Below, piece after piece: positions 11,010-22,625 of a stretch of 64,000 nt of DNA. The notes under the pieces were generated by a model. It was not told where the DNA came from and did not search any database. It was given only the letters and a program-made list of their open reading frames with translations. Numbering within the stretch: position 1 is the stretch's first letter; each line of letters begins with the position of its first letter. The stretch is from Cherax quadricarinatus (lineage: Eukaryota; Arthropoda; Malacostraca; Decapoda; Parastacidae): contig NC_091355.1 of the NCBI RefSeq assembly GCF_038502225.1, forward strand, positions 9,088,044 to 9,152,043. The letters run 5' to 3'. The translations under genes were made by a program, and so were the position numbers.

Positions 11010-11600
11010 AGAGAGGTGTTCCGCTTTTCTTTCCATGGGACTCACAGAATCTGCATTCCGTTTCCTAGAAGGCGAGTGTCTCAAAGTCATTAAAATCTTT
11101 AGCACTTTATATTTTCTTGCCACTTTCACATAGGATTGTAGAAGGAGAGCACAGAATATTTAACTCTTAGAAGTATTTCTAACACTAACATTTATTTTTA
11201 ATCTTCCGTCTTCCACAGTACATTACCGCCACTGTTACCGCCACATTAGTAAGTTTAAGAGGGTTAACGCCAGCCTTAAGACGAATATAGACATCTGCAC
11301 CATCCCTTGTAGTGAGTGTAATACACTTTACGTGTGTGACATGGATAGGGATTTGTCCGCACGTATAAGAACACACATCCTTGCTGCATTAATAATACCA
11401 ATAATAACACAGCTTCACACCACATGGCTTGGCCCAGGACGAACATAGTTATCCAAGAAAAAGAGAGGAAAAGAAAATGCCATATTTTAGATTTCATTCA
11501 TACCAGAGACACCATCACCCAGAACCAAGGTAGGTTCAGTTGGTGGGACCCCCTGACTCTGACGCTCCTCATCACACACCACCTTCCTCACCTGACAAAA
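11010..11600 (+). pseudogene. Penelope-like C-terminus with GIY-YIG endonuclease relic
   Basis: The reading includes ESAFRFLEGECLKVIKIFST (thumb-to-linker), then IDICTIPCSECNTLYVCDMD followed by RDLSARIRTH. The latter matches the IPC.EC..YVGETGR...R..EH pattern of the Penelope GIY-YIG domain, with GETGR decayed to CDMDR. After a few frame shifts comes IVIQEKERKRKCHILDFIHT, the usual element end. Together with 10300-10670 it shows a complete but decayed Penelope-like order. Confidence 0.7.
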
Positions 11601-11796
11601 GGTTCTCACCTTACTCCGGCTCTTCACCTGCTTTCCGCATTATGTATCTTTCTTACCATGCACTTTCTGTTCATTTAAAATGTTTGGTTTCCAAACGAAA
11701 AAATATACAAAGTATAATGGCATAATTATTGCTTAGTAATATAAACACACTAGGGTTCATTAATACTTACACTTGGCTTATGGAACTCTTCTCCAG

Positions 11797-12078
11797 GGTG
11801 ATAAGATAAGATAAGATTTCGTTCGGATTTTTAACCCCGGAGGGTTAGCCACCCAGGATAACCCAAAAAAGTCAGTGCGTCATCGAGGACTGTCTAACTT
11901 ATTTCCATTGGGGTCCTTAATCTTGTCCCCCAGGATGCGACCCACACCAGTCGACTAACACCCAGGTACCTATTTGCTGCTAGGTGAACAGGACAACAGG
12001 TGTAAGGAAACGTGTCGAAATGTTTCCACCCGCCGGGAATCGAACCCGGGCCCTCCGTGTGTGAAGCGGGACTGACCG
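11797..12078 (-). repeat. tRNA-related SINE, best copy
   Basis: The minus strand starts with a tRNA-like region including the B box GGTTCGATTCC (near 12036-12046). It continues with GGTACCTGGGTGTTAGTCGA, GTGTGGGTCGCATCCTGGGG and GGTTATCCTGGGTGGC, and ends in TCTTATCTTATCTTATC, a pentamer tail. This is the clearest member of the family. Confidence 0.8.
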
Positions 12079-12177
12079 CCTCAGAACTACTACTTCAAGG
12101 TACTTTTTGACATCCCCATTCCTCATTTGTGTCTGTAGCTGCCATCTTTTTATCCCTAGCATCCCGAGGTAGACTAT

Positions 12178-12270
12178 AAAAAAAAAGAACCCAATGGAAA
12201 TAGGTCACATTGTGTAACTTTATTGGGTTATCCTGGGTTACTAACCTTCAGGGTCGATAATAAAAAAATA
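12178..12270 (+). repeat. SINE 3' part
   Basis: ACCCAATGGAAATAGGTCAC and GGGTTATCCTGGGTTACTAA on the plus strand, followed by an A-rich end. Confidence 0.6.
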
Positions 12271-12324
12271 TATTTCTTCGTTTTCCTATTCTTCTTTGTC
12301 TTCCTCTTTTCCTTAGTCTTCATT

Positions 12325-12330
12325 ATAATA

Positions 12331-12387
<57 letters not shown>

Positions 12388-12388
12388 T
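12325..12388. repeat. (ATT)n microsatellite
   Basis: About 20 ATT units. Confidence 0.95.
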
Positions 12389-12830
12389 AGCATTGTCTAC
12401 CGTGATATTATAAAAGAAAACCTGCAGGAAGGCTCTCCGTTTTCTTTAAGAACTTGTGACTGGAGGTACTGCAAGATATTTCTCAATTCCCTAAATAATT
12501 AATGTAAGTCTTTTTTGTAAGATAAAGATAAGCTTTATTCAGGTTATACTCATATTGTGTTGCAGATTATTGTGGTTATACACAATGGTGGTAAATTACA
12601 TAAATTAACCAAGAGTAAGCAAAATCCTCAGATAGAACGAATAAACTCATAACAGCATTAAGGTTACAGAAGGAGGACGAGGATGATGATGATGATCATC
12701 ATCATCATAATAATAATCCTTATTTATACAAGTTCATAATAAGATTGTTACAGACCTACTTGACATCATTAATATACTATATACAAAGGTCATGGTTATG
12801 CAGAGTATTTCAGACAACTTAGGTTGATCT
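12389..12830. other. No gene recognised
   Basis: AT-rich DNA with a short GAT/ATC imperfect palindrome at 12680-12710. No coding signal. Confidence 0.5.
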
Positions 12831-12834
12831 TGTC

Positions 12835-12990
12835 CCTCCAGGATGCGACCTATAATAGTCGTCTAAAACCCAGGTACCTACTTACTGCCAGGGGCAGGTG
12901 TAAGGAACATGCCCAATGTTTCACTCGTGCTGAGGGTGGATCCCTGGCCCTTCACTGTTTAAGCTGAGGTGCTTTTCTCTCAGCGTATTC
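12835..12990 (-). repeat. SINE, partial
   Basis: The minus strand shows GGTACCTGGGTTTTAGACGA and GGTCGCATCCTGGAGGGACA with a decayed tRNA-like head (GGATCCACCCT). Confidence 0.65.
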
Positions 12991-13139
12991 TGAGAGTTTA
13001 ATGCTTATTTTAGGGATTAAAGTATTATTGTGTGCTGGTGAAAAGATTATGTGGGGTCTTAATGACAGTAGTAAAGCCGATAGTCTTTAAACCCCAGTAG
13101 GAACCAAAAAACAGTATGGTGCCAGGGGAAGACAATTTT

Positions 13140-13440
13140 GTAATACCTACAGTAGGTACTACTGTACATATATTATAGAGCAGTAAAGGAGTGGAACTGG
13201 TTTCCTGAACATGTCAAGGTCAGTCTTAGCATGAATCAGTTTAGGAAGAGAGCTAAAAACTTTCTAAGCTAGGAAATTAATTTCTTGTCTAGTTAACATT
13301 CGTGTAGCTATTATATTAAGCTGATTTTCTCTGATGTTCATGTAAACTACTCACTTTATTATTATTGCATCTCTTTTTATTGGAGCTGATTTCATGCAGT
13401 TGATTTATATATTTTATTTTATTTTCTATGAATATAATCA
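13140..13440 (+). pseudogene. LINE ORF2 C-terminal relic
   Basis: The plus strand reads AVKEWNWFPEHVK and FRKRAKNFLS before a stop at about 13270, the conserved end of CR1/Jockey-type ORF2. The AT-rich 3' UTR follows. Confidence 0.5.
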
Positions 13441-13469
13441 TGACTGACATCTACTGTATCTAACAGCCA

Positions 13470-13562
13470 GGCTGCTAATAGTAAGATATTACAAGGCTCA
13501 CAATGGAAATAAGTCACTTTGATATTTTTTGAGTTATTCTAGGTAATTTACACACGTTAATC
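13470..13562 (+). repeat. SINE 3' part
   Basis: ACAATGGAAATAAGTCACTT and GAGTTATTCTAGGTAATTTA match the SINE end. Confidence 0.55.
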
Positions 13563-14084
13563 TGTAAGACAATTGTAATCATCCAAAACTTGTTTAATTG
13601 TATTTGTGTGCAATAATATCTAACCTAACCAAACAACCAAGGTTATTAAGGTCATTCTACTTAAATGCGTGTTCACTATAAGTCAGAATAAGGTAACAAG
13701 TAGGATTTATTTATTGTGTTTCACCCACTTCTTGCTTCAGTCAGCGTGTCCTCTCAAGGTAGGTTCCTTAATGCTAATTAGGGGCTCTTGATCCATGGTA
13801 TACGACCCTACCTCCCCTTCTATGGAACAAATCAGTTTGACTCTTATTTCCCAGGCTCTGTATGAGGCCTTAAATATAAGGATAGTAATCCAGGCAATAA
13901 TCCTTTTCCAGAACTTCAATGGAGATTATTGGGAAAGATTAAACCTTTTTTTTTTTGGTTGAGCCATAAGAGGAATGAAAAGAATGAGGAAAGGAAGGAC
14001 TGGGGTAAGATAGAATAGTTGAAAAGTAGTTGTGGGTAAAAAGGAAGAGATAGATAGAGAGGTTATGGGTAAACAAGGAGATAG
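13563..14084. other. No gene recognised
   Basis: Contains a decayed copy of the dispersed repeat seen at 1556 (13740-13860, TCCTTAATGC ... GGGGCTCTTGATCC). Otherwise nothing supported. Confidence 0.4.
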
Positions 14085-14385
14085 AGGTAAGAAAGGTTGT
14101 AGGTAAACAGGAAGAGAAATAAGAAAGGTTGTGGGTAAAAAGGAAGAGAAATAAAGGTTGTGGATCAACAGGAAGAGAAGAAAGGTTGTGGGTAAACAGG
14201 AAGAGAAATAAGAAAGGTTGTGGGTAAACAGGAAGAGAAATAAGAAAGGTTGTGGGTAAACAGGAAGAGAAATAAGAAAGGTTGTGGGTAAACAGGAAGA
14301 GAAATAAGAAAGGTTGTGGGTAAACGGGAAGAGAAATAAGAAAGGTTGTGGGTAAACAGGAAGAGAGACGTAAGAAAGGTTAAGT
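14085..14385. repeat. 32-bp minisatellite
   Basis: About nine imperfect units of the type GGTTGTGGGTAAACAGGAAG plus AGAAATAAGAAA. A 32-bp period cannot keep one frame, and minus-strand Leu/Phe-rich open frames here are artefacts. Confidence 0.9.
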
Positions 14386-14499
14386 GATCTGACCACTTTG
14401 GGTAGGTTTTAACAGAATAGTTTTTGTCACATTGTGATGAATATTGATGTTCATATAGCATTACTATGTACTAAAGTCAGTTTTATGTGATATTGATAC

Positions 14500-14935
14500 T
14501 TGTAGTCCGCAGTACGGTACAGATGTGAGGCAGTATTGCTCAGGGAGGTTGAAAAGTGTAATGACTTGTCTGAGACAGTGGTGGAGGCAGACTCAGTAAA
14601 CAGCTTCAAGAGTGGATATGATAAGGCCCAGGAGGCGAGACACCAGTGATGGTGATCAAAGTAGTCTAGCATAGTAAAGCCCTGGTTCAGCAATAGAGTT
14701 GTAGATGAGCGGAACAAACTCCCGGTGGTAATAATGGGAGAATTACCAACAAAAATGCTAGGTAAATGGACATAGGAGAGCGAAATTTTGCCACAATAAA
14801 ATGTCACATTAATTGCGTCCATGTCTATTTACCTAACAAATTCCCGGACAGCGTTACTGAAGCGAGAACTTTGGATATAGTCTTAAAACTTAAGTTAGAC
14901 AGGTACACGAGTGGGTGGGTGGGTCGCTTACTTTA
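14500..14935 (+). pseudogene. CR1-like ORF2 C-terminal relic, interrupted
   Basis: Pieces include REVEKCNDLSETVVEADSVN then SFKSGYDKAQEARHQ, and separately NRVVDERNKLPVVI, then after an insertion VTEARTLDIVLKLKLDRYTS. These match two overlapping CR1-type tails (compare 60288-60809). A hammerhead arm sits between NKLP and TEARTL. Confidence 0.6.
14762..14845 (+). mobile_element. Solo hammerhead arm inside CR1 relic
   Basis: GGAGAGCGAAATTTTGCCAC, AATAAA and TGTCACATTAATTGCGTCCA match the GCTCC-family arm at 37572-37647. The outer ends TAGGTAAATGGACATA and TATTTACCTA are inverted to each other. It splits the CR1 reading frame. Confidence 0.55.
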
Positions 14936-14942
14936 TCAACAT

Positions 14943-15125
14943 AGATTATGAACCCAGGATAACCCATGAAAGGCCAGCAGCGAAGCTTAGTTATGTGTGG
15001 ATTCTAAGATCCTCCTTAATTGATGCGACCCACTTACTAACTGAAGAGGTACAGCATGTGGTGGGAGACTTACTCATATATCTCGCCATGCCCTGGGTTG
15101 AACCTGGGACCTTCCGGTTGCTATC
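14943..15125 (-). repeat. SINE, diverged
   Basis: The minus strand has the B-box-like GGTTCAACCC (about 15096-15105), GGTCGCATCAATTAAGGAGG and GGGTTATCCTGGGTTCATAA. Confidence 0.55.
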
Positions 15126-15281
15126 GTATTATTAATCGTATACAATACTGACAAGTTGATGAATAAGGCGCAGCCAGCAGAGCTAGCTGTTTTACCGCCA
15201 CCGGAGGACCTTCGGTGTCGTGGGAGCTTCTAGGCTATTTTTCATTTTTATCTCTGTTTGGTGTACTAGTCCACGAGCAGC

Positions 15282-15388
<107 letters not shown>

Positions 15389-15431
15389 AACCACGAACGA
15401 TTGGTATTAATCAATAACAACACTGCACTAG

Positions 15432-15435
<4 letters not shown>

Positions 15436-15515
<80 letters not shown>
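15436..15515. repeat. (AT)n microsatellite
   Basis: About 40 AT units; followed by loose GAGAGGTGTATAT repeats to about 15650. Confidence 0.97.
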
Positions 15516-15518
<3 letters not shown>

Positions 15519-17690
15519 TCACACTCACACTGAGAGGTGTATATCCCGCTGTATATACACCGAGAGGTGTATATTTCCCTTCTGTATAAACACATATATC
15601 TCACTATATACTCCGAGAGGTATAAATATATCATTGCATAAACCGAGAAATGTTTATCTCTCACTGTTGTGTATATCGTTGTATGTAAACCGTGCGGATA
15701 TATATATTTCTAATTGTATAAATACAGAGTACGTTAACCCCTATACAAGGTATTTTATTAACTTTGGTCATGGGAGTGTCTAATTGATTACAATTTATGA
15801 CCTATCTCACTCTATTGACGTGTTTGAGGGGGGAAAGGGGGTGTCTTGATGCACGTGAAGGTCCCTTGATCCAGGGAATTGGAGGTACCCCCCCTCTCCT
15901 TCCTTGGATCAAGATTGCCTCCCATTCATCAGAGTAAAAGAATATTCTTTATCATATCTCTTCGACCTGATAAATTCTGCAAATGCCAAAAATTCATAAC
16001 TCTCACCCTGGTTCCTCACTAATGGTGCAGGTTATTTTTCTGTTTAACTCTTCCTCGTTGCTTGTTTAATCCCTGTGGTAGTTCCTTGCAGGAATCTACA
16101 TTGGCTGCCTACTTATTGTGGCGTACAAGTCACTGTCACGATAGTTCAGGCACGTGTTCGGACAAGACGCCAGGCAGTTATGTTTCAGTATTTATGCTTA
16201 TTTTGAAGACCGATCTGAATGTATTTATAATAATTTGTAGTGTTTATTAGTTCAACAGCTTCTAGATTTATCATTTTGTAGGTAAGAATTATAACAGGTG
16301 GGTTATAGCTTTGAATATTTTGTTTGTATATCTGAGCATAGGTAACTGACGCGCTACTTTGGCCCAGGTTATTGTTGGTAGGACGCGTTGAGCTCAGTGT
16401 CTGTCGTGGTAGCGGGAAGTGTGTGTGAGCTGCAGTCTGACAGTATATGGGATTTATTATACAATACTTTAGGCATTATTTTGGTGTTCTGGAAATAACA
16501 CTGTTTGTAGATGTGTAGGAAAAGAAAGTTTTGGGTAAATATTAATTATTTTCACAGCATCACAAGAGTTGTTTGGTTACTGACATTTCAAGCTGTTTGG
16601 TTCATACTGTACTTTTGATGGAAAATAAATGAAAACATTATCGGTATTGCGTGGTAACGAAGACGAATTTATAGACTCCAAAACCTTGTAATATAGAAGC
16701 AGTAAGACCAGTGGAGGTCTTAAGGAGTGTAAATAACTAGCACAACGACACCAAGGTGTGTGTGGGAGGGAAGAAGCTTTCTCCTTGTGATACACCACGT
16801 ATGATTCCACACCAGCCACCTTCTAGCCTCTCATTTACACTCATATGCTGGATAGTTCTTTGGTACCCGCAAGTGGCAGCTTGGTTAAGTCTATCTGTCT
16901 TGCAAGGCAGTGTCGAGCCGAGAAGCCTATGTGAAGGTGGCGTGAGCGGCGTACTTCAAGGCGGCAAGCTTTCTCCAAATGTTTTCGTAGCAGATGTGTG
17001 AGTGAATGGAGCGCACCTTAGGTTCATCTGCCAACGCCATCACAAGGGTAGGGAAGCACTAAGACTAGCAACGTTTTAACCGAGTTCACTACCCGTGCAA
17101 GCACCTCCGGAGACGCCCTTCATCCCCTACTTTTACCTTGCTCAAGGTGGCCGGGACACGCAAGGCTTCTTTAGTTAATTTACAAAACACTATACAAACT
17201 ATTCTACAGAGTCCCACGAGCCATGTAAATAATACAGGAAATGTAAGCAGTAGAGACAGTGCTATTTCAGCAGAGATATGTCGATTATATTTGTATATCA
17301 ATAACGGGTTATTTGTGTATATTTGTATATCCTTAAACTTTATGACAACTACAGTTAATTTGAAGAGCAGACCACGAATCATTCACTCAGCGTATGTCAG
17401 TCCTCGGGCAGTGTCAGGTGATGAAATAAAGACGGTATTTACCGCTGAGAGGGCCCAGCTCCAAAAGTGTGTTGATCTGTGCAGGTAAAAGCTCACCTTA
17501 GACTGACTGAAAATTATATGATGCCAAGTAAGACAGAGTTGGCAGAATAAACCAGTACTCTTTAGTGCAGGAAATTTTTTTCGCAATTTAAAGAGTAATA
17601 AAGGTACTCAGATACAGTACCACCGTCATGACCTCCATTATGAAGATCTACAGCAAAGCAACTAGAAGGGTGAGTACTTTACGCTTTTAA
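15516..17690. other. No gene recognised over 2.2 kb
   Basis: 15535-15660 holds an irregular repeat of ACCGAGAGGTGTATAT-like units. 15830-15930 resembles the dispersed repeat at 1556. From 15950 to 17690 the DNA is mixed-composition and unique-looking. I found no conserved protein or convincing exon on either strand. Confidence 0.45.
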
Positions 17691-17694
17691 TTTA

Positions 17695-17955
17695 GGTCCG
17701 AGGATAACCTAGCAAAACCAGTGCGAGTTAATACCCTTGCACCTTCCCATTGCCTCAGGATGCAACTAACAACCCTGGTTTCTAGCTGCTGCTACGTGAA
17801 CATGGGCAGCAGGTGTAAGGTGACTTGCACATACGTCTTGGCCTGTCCAGGATGCGGCCTACAGCAGTTACCTAACACTCAGATACCTATTTGCTACTAG
17901 GAGAACAGTGGTATACATTCCCGAGACATAAACCAGTCTCGGGAATTGAACACTG
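17695..17955 (-). repeat. Two overlapping diverged SINEs
   Basis: The minus strand shows GGATAACC-like end sequence, two ATCCTGGACAGG/CATCCTGAGG blocks and a B-box-like GTTCAATTCCC (about 17939-17949). Confidence 0.5.
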
Positions 17956-18899
17956 GCGGGGCGTCTTTTATAGTCTTAAGGTTAGGAGCTTAGTGATAAT
18001 AAGTCGCCATTGCTTGGAACACTTGGCACTGCTGACTGGCTGGCTCATTGACTGGCTTGCGTCACTTCATCCTCCACCAGTTCTCTCCATCAGATACACC
18101 CACTCAAGCATCACGCCTTAAAACTCACGTTTTAGCAAACCCACCCTAGGGAACGTGAAAGGCTTTTGATCCACGGATTTGGAAATTACCTACCCTCGAG
18201 TCGAACCTTATTACCTCCCATTCCCAAGGTACTATGGTTTAACACTAGTTTTCCTGTTAGCAGTCCCCGAGTGTCTTGGAGTGAGCGGACACTGAGCGTA
18301 TGGAAATTCGCATAAAACTGACCATAAACTCTAGTGACAGAATAATAATGATAATGTGATAGACGTTTAAATGGCAGGTGGTTAGAGAAACTTTTGCTTG
18401 TAGCTTATTGTTTGTTTATCTTATGAGAATCAGCATGATCTAAGAATTTGGAGTTACCCTCCACTTGAATCAAACATGATTGCAACCCATTCTTCATTCC
18501 CTGGGTGATGTGTGACCCCTATGGGTTTAGTACTATGCCATAATAATATTAAACACACTTCAGTATACACATACTATGTAGCCACCACTTGAATACTTAC
18601 AGGAGGTACAGGAGTTTGATACAAATTGGTTGTTTGTCCAGGACATGACTTCCAGCACGACTGTTGCGTCTAACACATTTACATAGGAAAACTTTCCTGG
18701 ATGCAGCAGTAGTCGGCAAACACACATGTACATATTTTTGCTAATAAGTGTGCAGGTATAGCAGGGTTGTTAGGAGACTTGTCTGGGAGAGAAGCAGCCT
18801 GATCTCCCAGCTCCCTTGAAGGATGGAGGGCAGGGCTTGATGCTGTTAAACGGCTCTTTATTCAAAAAAATGGAGATTGCTCCATCTGTGGATCAACCC

Positions 18900-18900
<1 letters not shown>
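17956..18900. other. No gene recognised
   Basis: 18150-18245 and 18430-18540 resemble the dispersed repeat at 1556. The remainder shows nothing supported. Confidence 0.4.

Positions 18901-18903
<3 letters not shown>

Positions 18904-18977
<74 letters not shown>
18904..18977. repeat. (AT)n microsatellite at RTE 5' side
   Basis: About 37 AT units, directly upstream of RTE-like copy B. Confidence 0.97.
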
Positions 18978-18978
<1 letters not shown>

Positions 18979-18979
<1 letters not shown>

Positions 18980-21900
18980 CACGCACATGCATATATTCTT
19001 CTTTATTTCTTCTATTGTCAATGGGGAAGTGGACAGCCATGCGTGTCGTATGAGGCGACTAAAATGTAGTAGGTTGGTAGACAGCAACCAGGGAAGTACT
19101 ACCGTCCTGCCAGATGACTGTGAAACAGAAACCTGAATATGAATGTGTAAATGCAAGAATTATGTGGATTAAAGTAAAGGTTGGATGTGAGAAGTGGGTC
19201 ATAATAAGCGTGTATGCACCTGGAGAAGAGAGGAATGTAGAGGAGAGAGAGAGATTTTGGGAGATGTTAAGTGAATGTATAGGAGCCTTTGAACCAAGTG
19301 AGAGAGTAATTGTGGTAGGGGACCTGAATGCTAAAGTAGGAGAAACTTTTAGAGAGGGTGTGGTAGGTAAGTTTGGGGTGCCAGGTGTAAATGATAATGG
19401 GAGCCCTTTGATTGAACTTTGTATCGAAAGGGGTTTAGTTATAGGTAATACATATTTTAAGAAAAAGAGGATAAATAAGTATACAAGATATGATGTAGGG
19501 CGAAATGACAGTAGTTTGTTGGATTATGTATTGGTAGATAAAAGACTGTTGAGTAGACTTCAGGATGTACATGTTTATAGAGGGGCCACAGATATATCAG
19601 ATCACTTTCTAGTTGTAGCTACACTGAGAGCAAAAGGTAGATGGGATACAAGGAGAATAGAAGCATCAGGGAAGAGAGAGGTGAAGGTTTATAAACTAAA
19701 AGAGGAGGCAGTTAGGGTAAGATATAAACAGCTATTGGAGGATAGATGGGCTAATGAGAGCATAGGGAATGGGGTCGAAGAGGTATGGGGTAGGTTTAAA
19801 AATGTAGTGTTAGAGTGTTCAGCAGAAGTTTGTGGTTACAGGAAAGTGGGTGCGGGAGGGAAGAGGAGCGATTGGTGGAATGATGATGTAAAGAGAGTAG
19901 TAAGGGAGAAAAAGTTAGCATATGAGAAGTTTTTACAAAGTAGAAGTGATGCAAGGAGGGAAGAGTATATGGAGAAAAAGAGAGAGGTTAAGAGAGTGGT
20001 GAAGCAATGTAAAAAGAGAGCAAATGAGAGAGTGGGTGAGATGTTATCAACAAATTTTGTTGAAAATAAGAAAAAAATTTGGAGTGAGATTAACAAGTTA
20101 AGAAAGCCTAGAGAACAAATGGATTTGTCAGTTAAAAATAGGAGAGGAGAGTTATTAAATGGAGAGTTAGAGGTATTGGGAAGATGGAGGGAATATTTTG
20201 AGGAATTGTTAAATGTTGATGAAGATAGGGAAGCTGTGATTTCGTGTATAGGACAAGGAGGAAAAACATCTTGTAGGAGTGTGGAAGAGCCAGTTGTGAG
20301 TGTGGGAGAAGTTCGTGAGGCAGTAGGTAAAATGAAAGGGGGTAAGGCAACCGGGATTGATGGGATAAAGATAGAAATGTTAAAAGCAGGTGGGGATATA
20401 GTTTTGGAGTGGTTGGTGCAATTATTTAATAAATGTATGGAAGAGGGTAAGGTACCTAGGGATTGGCAGAGAGCATGCATAGTTCCTTTGTATAAAGGCA
20501 AAGGGGATAAAAGAGAGTGCAAAAATTATAGGGGGATAAGTCTGCTGAGTATACCTGGTAAAGTGTATGGTAGTTATTATTGAAAGAATTAAGAGTAAGA
20601 CGGAGAATAGGATAGCAGATGAACAAGGAGGCTTTAGGAAAAGTAGGGGGTGTGTGGACCAGGTGTTTACAGTGAAACATATAAGTGAACAGTATTTAGA
20701 TAAGGCTAAAGAGGTCTTTGTGGCATTTATGGATTTGGAAAAGGCGTATGACAGGGTGGATAGGGGGGCAATGTGGCAGATGTTGCAAGTGTATGGTGTA
20801 GGAGGTAGGTTACTGAAAGCAGTGAAGAGTTTTTACGAGGATAGTGAGGTTCAAGTTAGAGTATGTAGGAAAGAGGGAAATTATTTTCCAGTAAAAGTAG
20901 GCCTTAGACAAGGATGTGTGATGTCACCGTGGTTGTTTAATATATTTATAGATGGGGTTGTTAGAGAAGTAAATGCGAGGGTCTTGGCAAGAGGCGTGGA
21001 GTTAAAAGATAAAGAATCACACACAAAGTGGGAGTTGTCACAGCTGCTCTTTGCTGATGACACTGTGCTCTTGGGAGATTCTGAAGAGAAGTTGCAGAGA
21101 TTGGTGGATGAATTTGGTAGGGTGTGCAAAAGAAGAAAATTAAAGGTGAATACAGGAAAGAGTAAGGTTATGAGGATAACAAAAAGATTAGGTGATGAAA
21201 GATTGAATATCAGATTGGAGGGAGAGAGTATGGAGGAGGTGAATGTATTCAGATATTTGGGAGTGGACATGTCAGCGGATGGGTCTATGAAAGATGAGGT
21301 GAATCATAGAATTGGTGAGGGGAAAAGAGTGAGTGGTGCACTTAGGAGTCTGTGGAGACAAAGAACTTTGTCCTTGGAGGCAAAGAGGGGAATGTATGAG
21401 AGTATAGTTTTACCAACGCTCTTATATGGGTGGGAAGCATGGGTGATGAATGTTGCAGCGAGGAGAGGGCTGGAGGCAGTGGAGATGTCATGTCTGAGGG
21501 CAATGTGTGGTGTGAATATAATGCAGAGAATTCGTAGTTTGGAAGTTAGGAGGAGGTGCGGGATTACCAAAACTGTTGTCCAGAGGGCTGAGGAAGGGTT
21601 GTTGAGGTGGTTCGGACGTGTAGAGAGAATGGAGCGAAACAGAATGACTTCAAGAGTGTATCAGTCTGTAGTGGAAGGAAGGCGGGGTAGGGGTCGGCCT
21701 AGGAAAGGTTGGAGGGAGGGGGTAAAGGAGGTTTTGTGTGCGAGGGGCTTGGACTTCCAGCAGGCATGCGTGAGCGTGTTTGATAGGAGTGAATGGAGAC
21801 AAATGGTTTTTAATACTTGACGTGCTGTTGGAGTGTGAGCAAAGTAACATTTATGAAGGGGTTCAGGGAAACCGGCAGGCCGGACTTGAGTCCTGGAGAT

Positions 21901-22083
21901 GGGAAGTACAGTGCCTGCACTCTGAAGGAGGGGTGTTAATGTTGAAGTTTAAAAACTGTAGTGTAAAGCACCCTTCTGGCAAGACTGATGGAGTGAATGA
22001 TGGTGAAAGTTTTTCTTTTTCGGGCCACCCTGCCTTGGTGGGAATCGGCCAGTGTGATAAAAAAAAATCGGCCAGTGTGATAA
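18979..22083 (+). mobile_element. RTE-like retrotransposon copy B, nearly complete
   Basis: The 5' region shares TTCTTTATTTCTTCTATTGT with copy C (31203-34972). The ORF2 body and a 3' UTR (21821-22083) follow, ending in a TAAAAAAA-type run and (AT)n. About 400 bp around the start of the endonuclease is replaced by unrelated sequence at 19065-19125. Confidence 0.88.
19114..21820 (+). pseudogene. RTE-like ORF2, endonuclease-RT, frameshifted
   Basis: The polyprotein nicks target DNA and copies element RNA at the nick. The first frame (19114-20583) has most of an apurinic-type endonuclease: VYAPG, VVGDLNAKVG near residue 69 and the catalytic SDH at 162-164. Its first 70 or so residues are missing relative to copy C, including the LSETKL block. 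The second frame (20567-21820) has motif A AFMDLEKAYD, GLRQGCVMSP, FADD (162-165) and the GRGRPRKGW tail. Copy C shows that two bases (AG) are lost at about 20568, splitting the ORF. All RT catalytic residues remain. Confidence 0.88.
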
Positions 22084-22089
22084 AAAAAA

Positions 22090-22170
<81 letters not shown>

Positions 22171-22171
22171 T
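22084..22171. repeat. (AT)n microsatellite at RTE 3' end
   Basis: AT units with three GT interruptions follow the A-rich RTE-like end directly. Confidence 0.95.
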
Positions 22172-22439
22172 AGTCACTGCCAAGTTACTGGTCACCCAGT
22201 TGTGGGACCTTGGAGAACGTTGAGTGGGTGGGAGGAGGCGTAAAGTTGATGTTTTGATCTTCCTACATTGGAATCCTAAATGTGCGTTCTCTGATCCTCC
22301 CAGGATCAACTCCCGCGTGGAATTTTCCTTTGCCTATAGTAGTAATAGTCTGATCACTCGTACATGGCTGGGAGTCTTTTTGTATTATAGTTATGAATAT
22401 ATAGTTTATGCCTTTGAAGAGGAAGGAAGAAGGATAACT

Positions 22440-22625
22440 ATATTTGGATTAGTAACTCTGGAGGGTTAGTGACCCATGATAGTCCACAATGTGGCTTATT
22501 TCTGGTGGAGCCCCACAACCCTGGACCAACTTCCAGGTATCTGTTTACTGCTAGATGACAGATGCAGGAGACTTCTCCATACGTCTAGGATCATCCACAT
22601 TTTGGGTTGAGCTGAATACTCTACC
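22440..22625 (-). repeat. SINE, diverged
   Basis: GGGTTAGTGACCCATGATAG, TTCCAGGTATCTGTTTACTG and a decayed B-box region (GCTCAACCC on the minus strand) match the SINE family. Confidence 0.5.

Noticed and set aside
13926..14461. Repetitive Phe/Leu/Pro minus-strand ORFs
   Set aside because: They come from the 32-bp minisatellite read in successive frames.
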